A DNA stretch of 64,000 bases from Procambarus clarkii (Eukaryota; Arthropoda; Malacostraca; Decapoda; Cambaridae), in assembly GCF_040958095.1 (NCBI RefSeq), contig NC_091185.1, positions 14,277,166 through 14,341,165 on the forward strand, given 5' to 3'. This document shows, piece after piece, positions 46,906 to 60,021 of this stretch (positions are counted from its first letter, which is position 1; each line of letters opens with the position of its first letter). Made by a program: the position numbers and the translations under genes. The notes under the pieces are model-generated. The model was not told the origin of the DNA, did not search any database, and was given only the letters and a program-made list of their open reading frames with translations.

Positions 46906-47627
46906 TTATGACGCGTGGCATCCGGCCAGACGTCACTTGAGAGAGTGTCATGTTGGGGTTGGTAAGCAGTCATGTAGGGAGGAGGTGGAAGAGGAGGAGT
47001 GTAGGTTATGTTGTGAAGGGAGGGGGGAGCCCCAATACCTGAGAGGATATCAATGACGTCCATTAGTTCTACCCCTACATGGGCAGGAAGTAATGAGGGG
47101 AGCGTGAGAGACCAGTGTCTTAAGAATGGAGGGGGAGGAGTGGAAAGGGAGGTAACAGCTGGCAGTGGGTTTGTGTGTGTGTGAAAGTAGTCATTATTTT
47201 TTTCTTAAAGAATGACAGTTTTATGTAGCCTCTCTGCTTCCAGAGCGCTAAGGATATGTTGGCTATACCTACCACGTAGCTATGACGAGTGACACCACAT
47301 GTCCACACGGGTTTCCTCTTCAAAGGCGGAGGTCTAACTGTTGCGAATGTCATCATCAACCTCTAACATAGTCAGTCAGTCATCCCCCCCCTCCCCCCCC
47401 CCCTCCATCCACATAGGAGGACATACCCACATACCACCACCACACTGCTGGGAGTGACAGCAATATGGCATACCATACTCTCTCATGACACAGCTCTTAC
47501 CGGCACATAGCATTGAGTGTGGCAATGTTCTTTCTCAAAGGTGAGCCATGAGCGCAACATACAAATTCCAAAATGCAGTCCTGGGAGTTTGACACACGTT
47601 GATTAACAAGCTATCTGATTATTTATA

Positions 47628-47687
47628 CAGCTTCTCTCTCTCTACATTATATGCGGGTTACATAGTGTGTCAAGAACTCTCTCTCTC

Positions 47688-47762
<75 letters not shown>
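47628..47762. repeat. (CT)n tract, left arm, outer
   Basis: Mostly CT dinucleotides with TATGTCTC interruptions. The matching right-arm region (57302-57957) is two GA tracts with about 250 bp of unique sequence between them, so this side has lost the intervening piece. Confidence 0.93.
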
Positions 47763-47765
<3 letters not shown>

Positions 47766-48304
47766 GCTCTCTCTCACCCTCTCTGAAGTCCACCACACGA
47801 CCCTTCACTTAGTAAACTCAGTCAAAGTCAGTAGGTTAGCGTTTACTAAAAGAGAGAAACATTTCACATCGTCACGGAGACGCGATCTCTACCTACAAAT
47901 TGTTCTTGTTAACTGTGATCACAACATCTGCTGGCCAAATAAATATCATTGAAATGTATGCATGTTTACTCAATCTCCATCACCTCTTCGTCCTACATCC
48001 ATAGCAAGACTCCTGAATGAATGAACCGGCAGCCCCTCTCGCTGCAGTCTCACCTTCGTGATGGTTTGAGGTGTATTGAGATGGAGGATGTAATGGCTCG
48101 GCCTTACCCTCTCCCCGTCCACCCCCACTTACCCTTACCCCTACCACCCCCCTCCATGGCCAAACCATCACTGCCCCCATTCCCAGACCGGATGTTCTGT
48201 TCTAAGCTTTAGTAACACCATTCTTTGCTCAAATAGTATTTTTTTAAGAATATCCAGTCATAAGCTGGTCTTCAATCTTATTATTATAACAAATCATAAT
48301 TTGC

Positions 48305-48330
48305 TGTTCTCTCTCTCTGTCTCTCTGTCT

Positions 48331-48374
<44 letters not shown>

Positions 48375-48414
48375 GTCTCTCTGTCTCTCTGTCTCTCTGT
48401 CTCTCGCTCTGTCT

Positions 48415-48491
<77 letters not shown>

Positions 48492-48535
48492 TCTCTCTCT
48501 CCATGTCTCTCTCTCTATCTCTCTCTCCTTCGTAT
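48305..48535. repeat. (CT)n/(CTGT)n tract, left arm, inner
   Basis: CT tracts punctuated by GTCTCTGTCTC and CCCTGTCTC. The right-arm partner at 56380-56776 is almost twice as long through duplication of the ACAGGGAGACAGAGCG module. Confidence 0.93.
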
Positions 48536-48589
48536 TGTTCATTCATTCATAGTTCCTTTCATTAAAACTATTTCAGTTTTACTTATATA

Positions 48590-49460
48590 AACAAAGCCAT
48601 CTCCAGCTCTTGTCCCCGGCTTAGTTCATTTGTACAAGATCGTTAGTAATAGATCAATTTTCCGAAATTTAAAGCAGTCATACTTCAAAGTTAGTAAATA
48701 ATATCAAGTCAGTTACTGAGCTCTAGCTCTCTCGTATATTTGTAAATAACCCAACAATTTCACTGTAATTTCTACCCTCTGTATTTCATAGTAAATATGA
48801 TGTAAACAATTATAAAACTCTAGCTCCTGTCCTCTGTCCAAGTCCACTCCTATAAATTTATTACTATCAGTCCAATTCTCCTGAGATTTGAACACCAACT
48901 ACATTTTCAGTCATAGTAAATAAAAACCGGTTCAGTTATCAAGTTTCAACTCTTGCCCCCTCAGCTTAGTTCATTTTTTTGTACAAGTTCTTTATTTTCC
49001 AACTAAATCACCTTGAGATTTAAGATCGCTTTATTTCTAACGTAGTAAAATTAATCTGGACATTAACCAAGCTCCATTTTCCTCAGTCTTAGATCATCGA
49101 ACATAATTATATCCGTTCAAGCCCCTCTCCAGCCTAATTAGCCCTCTAACACAATGTAACGCAACGTAGCGTAACGCAAATCAACTTTTTGCAGTCCAAA
49201 ATGTCATTTTGAAACGAAAAGTGCGGGCTAGCCCATCTCCATTACATCTCTTACCATATAAATAATTGATGTCTATCAGTTTTAGCCCTCTGTAACACAA
49301 TGTACCGTGACGTAACGTAACGCAAATCAACTTTTTGCAGTCCGAAATGACATTTTTAAATAAAAAGTATGACTTAGCCCATCTCCATTACATCTCCTTC
49401 CATATGAATATTACGGTCTACCAGTTTTAGCCCTCTGTAACACAATGTAACGTAACGGGA
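48590..49460. repeat. Diverged 120-150-bp tandem repeats, left arm
   Basis: Two families lie side by side. At 48590-49110 units share AGCTCTTG, then GGCTTAGTTCATTTGTACAAG. At 49141-49460 a period near 144 bp shares AGCCCTCTGTAACACAATGTA and CAAATCAACTTTTTGCAGTC. The second family is mirrored at about 55430-55770. Confidence 0.75.
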
Positions 49461-50729
49461 AAATCAACTTTCTCGGATGAGCAAATAACATTATTGAAAA
49501 TGACATCAATGTTTTGCCTTTACATCCAAACACAAGAAACATATTACCGCTTTTCTTGAGAAACTTATATGTGGAGATCATATCTCCAGAGTCCACACAA
49601 TAAGCCACACATCACACATCTTCTGTTTTCAAATCGCAGCTCGCATCTAATTTAATGTTATTTTTTTGCAGAAACTATGTTTTTGAGATTATGCTCAATG
49701 TCGGCAATTACTATTCGTATCATCAAACTCCTTCAGTCAACAAATTCACATTTCATATCGTGTGTGTAGATTAGAGAGAGAAGGCAAACTTAGCGTGCAG
49801 CTAGTCAAAACTTATCATAACAGATATGATTTCACAGAGTTTTCAACCTTTGCCAGTTTTTTCAATGTTAGCTCTTCACTCGTGCTAAGTGAGTCAGACA
49901 AAAAATGTGACATTTCATTTCATTATTAGCCATGCAATATGCTATTAGCTAGGTAGTCAAAACATATAACAAGCATTATTTCACAGGAATTTTTTCTAGC
50001 AAATATGCTTCCTTTAAGCAGTTCAACACATCAAACACCAGCAGTCCGTGAAATTCCCTTTAGTCAATAATCATCCTTTACAGTATTTCTTGACTAAAAT
50101 AGCACTCCAAAACATAAGTGGTCATTTTTATTCTCACTGTCGCACTATAGTCAATAATTTGTTTCGCAGAGTGACAAGTTATGCATATTGACGAGATTTC
50201 ATGGTGTGCATAGTTTAAGAGAGTTCACACTGTATTAATTACGGCCATGGATATCTTATGTTATGTTTATGAAGATCATCACTTCTTATTTTTATCATTT
50301 TCTAGCCCCACAGCTTTACAGTCTTCTCTTATTCTTTTTCAAATAAAGTTTGCTTACTGTTTTCCATTGTTATATGATTTACTTCGTCGGAATCTCCAAG
50401 GTGGGTTCACCAGTGTAACGAGACAGTACACGAATGTGGAGAACAGGCACACAGGCTTAGATCTCATGTTTCATTGTCATTTCATAACTAAAATCATCCA
50501 TCAATCAACAGAAAAAGTCATATTCATCATCATTGTTCCTAACTAAAATTATATGTCGTTAAGTAAGAAATATAGTCAAAGACACTCTTCGAGACATCAA
50601 GGACTTACTTCTTAACTAAAGTAGCCTTCACTTTGCTAAAATAGTCTTATTCATCATTGTTCATAACTAAAATTATATGACGTTAAGTAAGAAATATAGT
50701 CAAAGACACTCTTCGAGACATCAAGGATT

Positions 50730-51360
50730 TACTCAAAGACATCAAAGTTGATCTGCAAGATATCTTCGAGACATAAAAGTTACTCTTCATTACATCAAAG
50801 TCTCATTCAAATACTACTCAGGTTCTCAGAAGTCATTCTCAAAGTCCTCACTGATTTTCTCAGAGTCAGCAAAGTTATTCTCGGAGTCACCTTCGTTCTT
50901 CAGAAAAACTTTCCAAAACATCTTTGTTCATCAAAGTTATTCTCGGAGTCATCAAAGGTATTCTCTAACTCACTTTGGTCATTAAAGTTAATTTCTATGT
51001 TATAAAAGTTTGTCTCAGAGACATCTAAGTTTATCTTAGAGTCATCAAATGTAATCTCTAACTCACTTTTGTTCATCAAAGTTGATCTCAGAGTTAACAA
51101 GGGTAATCTCTATCTCACTCTCGTTCATCAAAGTTGTTTCAAAGACATCAAAGTTAATCTCAGAGTTATCCAAAGATATTCTCATGTCCACAAAGTTATT
51201 CCAAGAGACGTCAAAGTTGATCAAAGTTATTCTCAGAATCATCAAAGAGATCTCTAATTCACCTTCGTTCACCAAAAAGTTGTTCTCTAAGACACATTCG
51301 TTCATCAAAGAAACTCTCCGTCCATCATGTTATTCATTAAGTCATCTTCAGTCATAAAAT
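50730..51360. repeat. ATCAAAG-type degenerate repeats, left arm
   Basis: A loose repeat of TCATCAAAGTTATTCTCAGAG runs for about 630 bp. One strand stays open in more than one frame and would encode Asn/Asp/Glu/Ile-rich repetitive peptides (51308-51063). Their mirrored versions lie at 53540-54200. The degeneracy and lack of any start context argue against a gene. Confidence 0.75.
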
Positions 51361-51499
51361 TTCTCTCCAAAATGTAACTAGTTCAGCTTTTCATACAATA
51401 CCGACGCTTCTGTTAAAATATATTTTCTTAGTCACTTTACCCTAAAACTGTTCTCAGAACTACACTGTCCCAATCCTACGTATCCTATCCTCTCCACCC

Positions 51500-51790
51500 A
51501 ATGTTGCTTAGTTACCGTAACGTTCCTAAACCTGACTTTACCTATCCTAACTTAACTTACCATACCTTTACCTATCGTACATAACTTAACCTGCATAACC
51601 TAACTTTACCTATCCTAACAGGACTTACCTTACATTACCTATCTTACTTAACTTAACCTGCACAACCTAGCTTACATAACTTATCTTACCTATCCTAAAG
51701 TAACCTAACTTGCTTTACCTAACTTAATCTACATTCCCAAACTGCCGTATCCTAACTTATCTAGTCCTAACCAGCCATGATCTAACTTAC
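51500..51790. repeat. CTTAACCTA-type degenerate tract, left arm
   Basis: Variants of CCTAACTTAACTTACC and ATAACCTAACTTTACC recur. They resemble a decayed TTAGG/CCTAA telomere-like repeat. The mirror lies at 53110-53400. Confidence 0.7.
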
Positions 51791-51937
51791 ATAATTATTC
51801 CTGCTTGTCTTTGTGTTTCGTCAATCATTGTCTCATATTCATTTACTCATTTCAAGGGTTAATTTCTCAAATGGGCATTTTTGCATTTCAAGTGTTATTT
51901 GTTTAAGATTGGGAGTTTAACCATTTCAAAGGATTTT

Positions 51938-52039
<102 letters not shown>

Positions 52040-52316
52040 GAATTTACTCGTTTCAAGGGCAAATTTCTCAAATGGACATTTTTGCAGATCAAGGGTTATT
52101 TGTTAAAGTTCATCAAGTTGCTCATAAGTTGTATTTATTATGTTTGTTATTATTTATTTATTCGTATTCCCCATCCCCATAACCTAACCTTCCAGATGTA
52201 GTTTATTGTGTTTTTGACGTATTTGTTGAATATATTATCCTTTTCCTAACCTTTCAGATGTAGTTATGTTTCTCCTTTGTATATTTTTACCCAAACCCAC
52301 CATCCCACTTAACCTT

Positions 52317-52608
52317 CTTTCCTTCTTTTACTTTGTTTTCACATATAAGTTCATTCTTTATCTTAGTAATAATAAAAATTACAATAGTAAAGAATCAGAT
52401 CTACTAAGAAAAAAACAAGAGAGCAAGTGAGTGAGAGCATGAAACGAGGAGAAAAGAGTAAGAGAGAGGGGGGAGGAAGAGCATGGGACCTATCTATCTC
52501 CCTTATTCTCTCTCTCTTCCTCCCCCGGTCTCTCACTCATTTGCTCAAATGCTCTCTTCTTTCTCAAATTCAAGTCTCGTGCTCCCATGCTCTTCCTCCC
52601 CCCTCTCT
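52317..52608. other. Central spacer of the palindrome
   Basis: About 290 bp between the arms. A perfect 25-bp inverted pair remains inside (52463-52487 and 52584-52608), and GAGCAAGTGAGTGAGAGC (52423) is loosely complementary to CTCTCACTCATTTGCTC (52531). The arms therefore once continued into the spacer, and the centre has since been rearranged. No gene is seen. Confidence 0.85.
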
Positions 52609-52887
52609 AAGGTTAAGTGGGATGGTGGGTTTGGGTAAAAATATACAAAGGAGAAACATAACTACATCTGAAAGGTTAGGAAAAGGATAATATATTCAAC
52701 AAATACGTCAAAAACACAATAAACTACATCTGGAAGGTTAGGTTATGGGGTTGGGGAATACGAATAAATAAATAATAACAAACATAATAAATACAACTTA
52801 TGAGCAACTTGATGAACTTTAACAAATAACCCTTGATCTGCAAAAATGTCCATTTGAGAAATTTGCCCTTGCAACGAGTAAATTCCC

Positions 52888-52889
<2 letters not shown>

Positions 52890-52965
<76 letters not shown>
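52890..52965. repeat. (AT)n tract, right arm
   Basis: The mirror of 51940-52036. The length difference reflects slippage after the palindrome formed. Confidence 0.97.
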
Positions 52966-52966
<1 letters not shown>

Positions 52967-55900
52967 CAAAAATCCTTTGAAATGGTTAAACTCCCAATCT
53001 TAAACAAATAACACTTGAAATGCAAAAATGCCCATTTGAGAAATTAACCCTTGAAATGAGTAAATGAATATGAGACAATGATTGACGAAACACAAAGACA
53101 AGCAGGAATAATTATGTAAGTTAGATCATGGCTGGTTAGGACTAGATAAGTTAGGATACGGCAGTTTGGGAATGTAGATTAAGTTAGGTAAAGCAAGTTA
53201 GGTTACTTTAGGATAGGTAAGATAAGTTATGTAAGTTAGGTTGTGCAGGTTAAGTTAAGTAAGATAGGTAATGTAAGGTAAGTCCTGTTAGGATAGGTAA
53301 AGTTAGGTTATGCAGGTTAAGTTATGTACGATAGGTAAAGGTATGGTAAGTTAAGTTAGGATAGGTAAAGTCAGGTTTAGGAACGTTACGGTAACTAAGC
53401 AACATTGGGTGGAGAAGATAGGATACGTAGGATTGGGACAGTGTAGTTCTGAGAACAGTTTTAGGGTAAAGTGACTAAGAAAATATATTTTAACAGAAGC
53501 GTCGGTATTGTATGAAAAGCTGAACTAGTTACATTTTGGAGAGAAATTTTATGACTGAAGATGACTTAAAGAATAACATGATGGACGGAGAGTTTCTTTG
53601 ATGAACGAATGTGTCTTAGAGAACAACTTTTTGGTGAACGAAGGTGAATTAGAGATCTCTTTGATGATTCTGAGAATAACTTTGATCAACTTTGACGTCT
53701 CTTGGAATAACTTTGTGGACATGAGAATATCTTTGGATAACTCTGAGATTAACTTTGATGTCTTTGAAACAACTTTGATGAACGAGAGTGAGATAGAGAT
53801 TACCCTTGTTAACTCTGAGATCAACTTTGATGAACAAAAGTGAGTTAGAGATTACATTTGATGACTCTAAGATAAACTTAGATGTCTCTGAGAGAAACTT
53901 TTATAACATAGAAATTAACTTTAATGACCAAAGTGAGTTAGAGAATACCTTTGATGACTCCGAGAATAACTTTGATGAACAAAGATGTTTTGGAAAGTTT
54001 CTCTGAAGAACGAAGGTGACTCCGAGAATAACTTTGCTGACTCTGAGAAAATCAGTGAGGACTTTGAGAATGACTTCTGAGAACCTGAGTAGTATTTGAA
54101 TGAGACTTTGATGTAATGAAGAGTAACTTTGATGTCTCGAAGATATCTTGCAGATCAACTTTGATGTCTTTGAGTAAATCCTTGATGTCTCGAAGAGTGT
54201 CTTTGACTATATTTCTTACTTAACGTCATATAATTTTAGTTATGAACAATGATGAATAAGACTATTTTAGCAAAGTGAAGGCTACTTTAGTTAAGAAGTA
54301 AGTCCTTGATGTCTCGAAGAGTGTCTTTGACTATATTTCTTACTTAACGACATATAATTTTAGTTAGGAACAATGATGATGAATATGACTTTTTCTGTTG
54401 ATTGATGGATGATTTTAGTTATGAAATGACAATGAAACATGAGATCTAAGCCTGTGTACCTGTTCTCCACATTCGTGTACTGTCTCGTTACACTGGTGAA
54501 CCCACCTTGGAGATTCCGACGAAGTAAATCATATAACAATGGAAAACAGTAAGCAAACTTTATTTGAAAAAGAATAAGAGAAGACTGTAAAGCTGTGGGG
54601 CTAGAAAATGATAAAAATAAGAAGTGATGATCTTCATAAACATAACATAAGATATCCATGGCCGTAATTAATACAGTGTGAACTCTCTTAAACTATGCAC
54701 ACCATGAAATCTCGTCAATATGCATAACTTGTCACTCTGCGAAACAAATTATTGACTATAGTGCGACAGTGAGAATAAAAATGACCACTTATGTTTTGGA
54801 GTGCTATTCTAGTCAAGAAATACTGTAAAGGATGATTATTGACTAAAGGGAATTTCGCAGACTGCTGGTGTTTGATGTGTTGAACTGCTTAAAGGAAGCA
54901 TATTTGCTAGAAAAAATTCCTGTGAAATAATGCTTTTTATATGTTTTGACTACCTAGCTAATAGCATATTGCATGGCTAATAATGAAATGAAATGTCACA
55001 TTTTTTGTCTGACTCACTTAGCACGAGTGAAGAGCTAACATTGAAAAAACTGGCAAAGGTTGAAAACTCTGTGAAATCATATCTGTTATGATAAGTTTTG
55101 ACTAGCTGCACGCTAAGTTTGCCTTCTCTCTCTAATCTACACACACGATATGAAATGTGAATTTGTTGACTGAAGGAGTTTGATGATACGAATAGTAATT
55201 GCCGACATTGAGCATAATCTCAAAAACATAGTTTCTGCAAAAAAAATAACATTAAATTAGATGCGAGCTGCGATTTGAAAACAGAAGATGTGTGATGTGT
55301 GGCTTATTGTGTGGACTCTGGAGATATGATCTCCACATATAAGTTTCTCAAGAAAAGCGGTAATATTTTTCTTGTGTTTGGATGTAAAGGCAAAACATTG
55401 ATGTCATTTTCAATAATGTTATTTGCTCATCCGAGAAAGTTGATTTTCCCGTTACGTTACATTGTGTTACAGAGGGCTAAAACTGGTAGACCGTAATATT
55501 CATATGGAAGGAGATGTAATGGAGATGGGCTAAGTCATACTTTTTATTTAAAAATGTCATTTCGGACTGCAAAAAGTTGATTTGCGTTACGTTACGTCAC
55601 GGTACATTGTGTTACAGAGGGCTAAAACTGATAGACATCAATTATTTATATGGTAAGAGATGTAATGGAGATGGGCTAGCCCGCACTTTTCGTTTCAAAA
55701 TGACATTTTGGACTGCAAAAAGTTGATTTGCGTTACGCTACGTTGCGTTACATTGTGTTAGAGGGCTAATTAGGCTGGAGAGGGGCTTGAACGGATATAA
55801 TTATGTTCGATGATCTAAGACTGAGGAAAATGGAGCTTGGTTAATGTCCAGATTAATTTTACTACGTTAGAAATAAAGCGATCTTAAATCTCAAGGTGAT

Positions 55901-56379
55901 TTAGTTGGAAAATAAAGAACTTGTACAAAAAAATGAACTAAGCTGAGGGGGCAAGAGTTGAAACTTGATAACTGAACCGGTTTTTATTTACTATGACTGA
56001 AAATGTAGTTGGTGTTCAAATCTCAGGAGAATTGGACTGATAGTAATAAATTTATAGGAGTGGACTTGGACAGAGGACAGGAGCTAGAGTTTTATAATTG
56101 TTTACATCATATTTACTATGAAATACAGAGGGTAGAAATTACAGTGAAATTGTTGGGTTATTTACAAATATACGAGAGAGCTAGAGCTCAGTAACTGACT
56201 TGATATTATTTACTAACTTTGAAGTATGACTGCTTTAAATTTCGGAAAATTGATCTATTACTAACGATCTTGTACAAATGAACTAAGCCGGGGACAAGAG
56301 CTGGAGATGGCTTTGTTTATATAAGTAAAACTGAAATAGTTTTAATGAAAGGAACTATGAATGAATGAACAATACGAAG

Positions 56380-56776
<397 letters not shown>

Positions 56777-57301
56777 CAGCAAATTATGATTTGTTATAAT
56801 AATAAGATTGAAGACCAGCTTATGACTGGATATTCTTAAAAAAATACTATTTGAGCAAAGAATGGTGTTACTAAAGCTTAGAACAGAACATCCGGTCTGG
56901 GAATGGGGGCAGTGATGGTTTGGCCATGGAGGGGGGTGGTAGGGGTAAGGGTAAGTGGGGGTGGACGGGGAGAGGGTAAGGCCGAGCCATTACATCCTCC
57001 ATCTCAATACACCTCAAACCATCACGAAGGTGAGACTGCAGCGAGAGGGGCTGCCGGTTCATTCATTCAGGAGTCTTGCTATGGATGTAGGACGAAGAGG
57101 TGATGGAGATTGAGTAAACATGCATACATTTCAATGATATTTATTTGGCCAGCAGATGTTGTGATCACAGTTAACAAGAACAATTTGTAGGTAGAGATCG
57201 CGTCTCCGTGACGATGTGAAATGTTTCTCTCTTTTAGTAAACGCTAACCTACTGACTTTGACTGAGTTTACTAAGTGAAGGGTCGTGTGGTGGACTTTAG
57301 A

Positions 57302-57957
<656 letters not shown>

Positions 57958-58899
57958 TGACACACTATGTAACCCGCATATAATGTAGAGAGAGAGAAGC
58001 TGTATAAATAATCAGATAGCTTGTTAATCAACGTGTGTCAAACTCCCAGGACTGCATTTTGGAATTTGTATGTTGCGCTCATGGCTCACCTTTGAGAAAG
58101 AACATTGCCACACTCAATGCTATGTGCCGGTAAGAGCTGTGTCATGAGAGAGTATGGTATGCCATATTGCTGTCACTCCCAGCAGTGTGGTGGTGGTATG
58201 TGGGTATGTCCTCCTATGTGGATGGAGGGGGGGGGAGGGGGGGGGATGACTGACTGACTATGTTAGAGGTTGATGATGACATTCGCAACAGTTAGACCTC
58301 CGCCTTTGAAGAGGAAACCCGTGTGGACATGTGGTGTCACTCGTCATAGCTACGTGGTAGGTATAGCCAACATATCCTTAGCGCTCTGGAAGCAGAGAGG
58401 CTACATAAAACTGTCATTCTTTAAGAAAAAAATAATGACTACTTTCACACACACACAAACCCACTGCCAGCTGTTACCTCCCTTTCCACTCCTCCCCCTC
58501 CATTCTTAAGACACTGGTCTCTCACGCTCCCCTCATCACTTCCTGCCCATGTAGGGGTAGAACTAATGGACGTCATTGATATCCTCTCAGGTATTGGGGC
58601 TCCCCCCTCCCTTCACAACATAACCTACACTCCTCCTCTTCCACCTCCTCCCTACATGACTGCTTACCAACCACTTAGCTTCCAACCCCAACATGACACT
58701 CTCTCAAGTGACGTCTGGCCGGATGCCACGCGTCATAACATCCGGGAAATTCCCCAAAAACCCTATGTGACTAGACACCCGCGCGCCACCTGGCACTCAA
58801 CAACATAACTCCCCCTCGTTCCTGACCACATACCCAAACACAGGACGCTCACACGCGTCCGAAACGCGCCAAACTTCCGGGAAATTCCCCCAAAACCCT

Positions 58900-58985
58900 G
58901 TGTGACTAGACACCTGCGCACCACCTGTCGGCTGGCTCTCCATGGAGGGCCAGCTGGCAGCTGGTGCGCGCGGTTCTAGTCACAC
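58900..58985. other. Terminal hairpin, right end
   Basis: GTGTGACTAGA at 58900-58910 pairs with TCTAGTCACAC at 58975-58985, the mirror of the left hairpin, with the same 86-bp length and the same eleven-base distance to the tip. Confidence 0.85.
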
Positions 58986-58996
58986 TTTACACTACT

Positions 58997-59002
58997 CCAG
59001 TA
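58997..59002. other. Right target-site duplication of the palindrome
   Basis: CCAGTA directly after the ACTACT end. LINE-A sequence continues with TGCTCAGGAATATG. Confidence 0.8.
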
Positions 59003-59107
59003 TGCTCAGGAATATGTACATCAGTTGATTGACAGGTGAGAGGCGGGATCAAAGAGCCAGAGCTCAACCCCTGCAAGCACAACTAGGTGAGTACACACAC
59101 ACACACA
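59003..59107 (+). mobile_element. LINE-A copy 2, 3' end
   Basis: Carries the family's terminal landmarks CAGTTGATTGACAGGTGAG, AGAGCCAGAGCTCAACCCC and GCAAGCACAACTAGGTGAG, finishing in (AC)n. It continues copy 2 from 46647. Confidence 0.88.
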
Positions 59108-60021
59108 TGGGTGAGTGAGGGTGAGGTCTCAGATTGGCGAGACGTTACAAGTGGAGTTCCACAGGGGTCAGTCCTTGGACCTATACTGTTTCTGGTATAT
59201 GTAAATGTTCTCCCAGAGGGTATAGACTCGTTTCTCTCAATGTTTGCTGATGATGCAAAAATTATGAGGAGGATTGAAACAGAGGATGACAGTACGAGGC
59301 TACAAGATGACCTAGACAGAGTGAATCGTCCAACAAATGGCCGTTGAAGTTCAACCCGAGTAAATGCAAAGTAATGAAACTAGGCAGTGGAAACAGGAGG
59401 CCAGACAGGATACAGAATAGGAGATGAAGTACTTAATGAAACTGACAGAGAGAAAGATCTAGGAGTTGATATCACACCAAACCTGTTTCCTGAAGTCCAC
59501 ATAAAAAGAATAACGTCTGCGGCATATGCGATGCTGGCTAACATCAGAACAGCGTTCAGGAACCTGTGTAAGGAATCATTCAGAATCTTGTACACCACAT
59601 ATATAAGACCAATCCTGAAGTATGCGGCCCCAGCATGGAGCCCGTACCTTGTCAAGCACAAGACGAAGCTGGAAAAAGTCCAAAGGTATGCCACTAGACT
59701 AGTCCCAGAACTAAGAGGCATGGGTTACGAGGAAAGGCTGCGGAAAATGCACCTTACGACACTGGAAGACAGAAGAGTAAGGGGAGACATGATCACAACC
59801 AAAAAAATCCTCAGGGGAATCGACCGGGTTAACAAGGATAAACTATTCAACACTGGTGGGACGCGAACAAGGGGACACAGGTGGAAACTGAGTACCCACA
59901 TGAGCCACAGGGACGTTAGAAGGAACTTTTTCAGTGTCAGAGTAGTTAACGGATGGAATGCATTAGGCAGTGATGTGGTGGAGGCTGACTCCATACACAG
60001 TTTCGAATGTAGATATAATAG
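59108..60021 (+). pseudogene. LINE-A copy 3, RT catalytic core to C-terminus
   Basis: A 5'-truncated copy begins within the reverse transcriptase. It shows [14 protein letters not shown] (about 59149-59190) and the catalytic FADDA (about 59242-59256). A frame change follows near 59340. Then one frame stays open through REKDLGVDITPN, YAAPAWSPYLVKHK, GMGYEERLRKM and GGTRTRGHRWK to the insertion of LINE-B at 60021. It starts straight after the (AC)n end of copy 2. The enzyme domain is the best preserved LINE-A C-terminus in the window. Confidence 0.88.

Noticed and set aside
50247..50546. A real protein-coding gene in the left arm, mirrored at 54659-54360
   Set aside because: 99 codons, no recognised motif, strongly AT-biased, and its conservation is explained by the palindrome itself.
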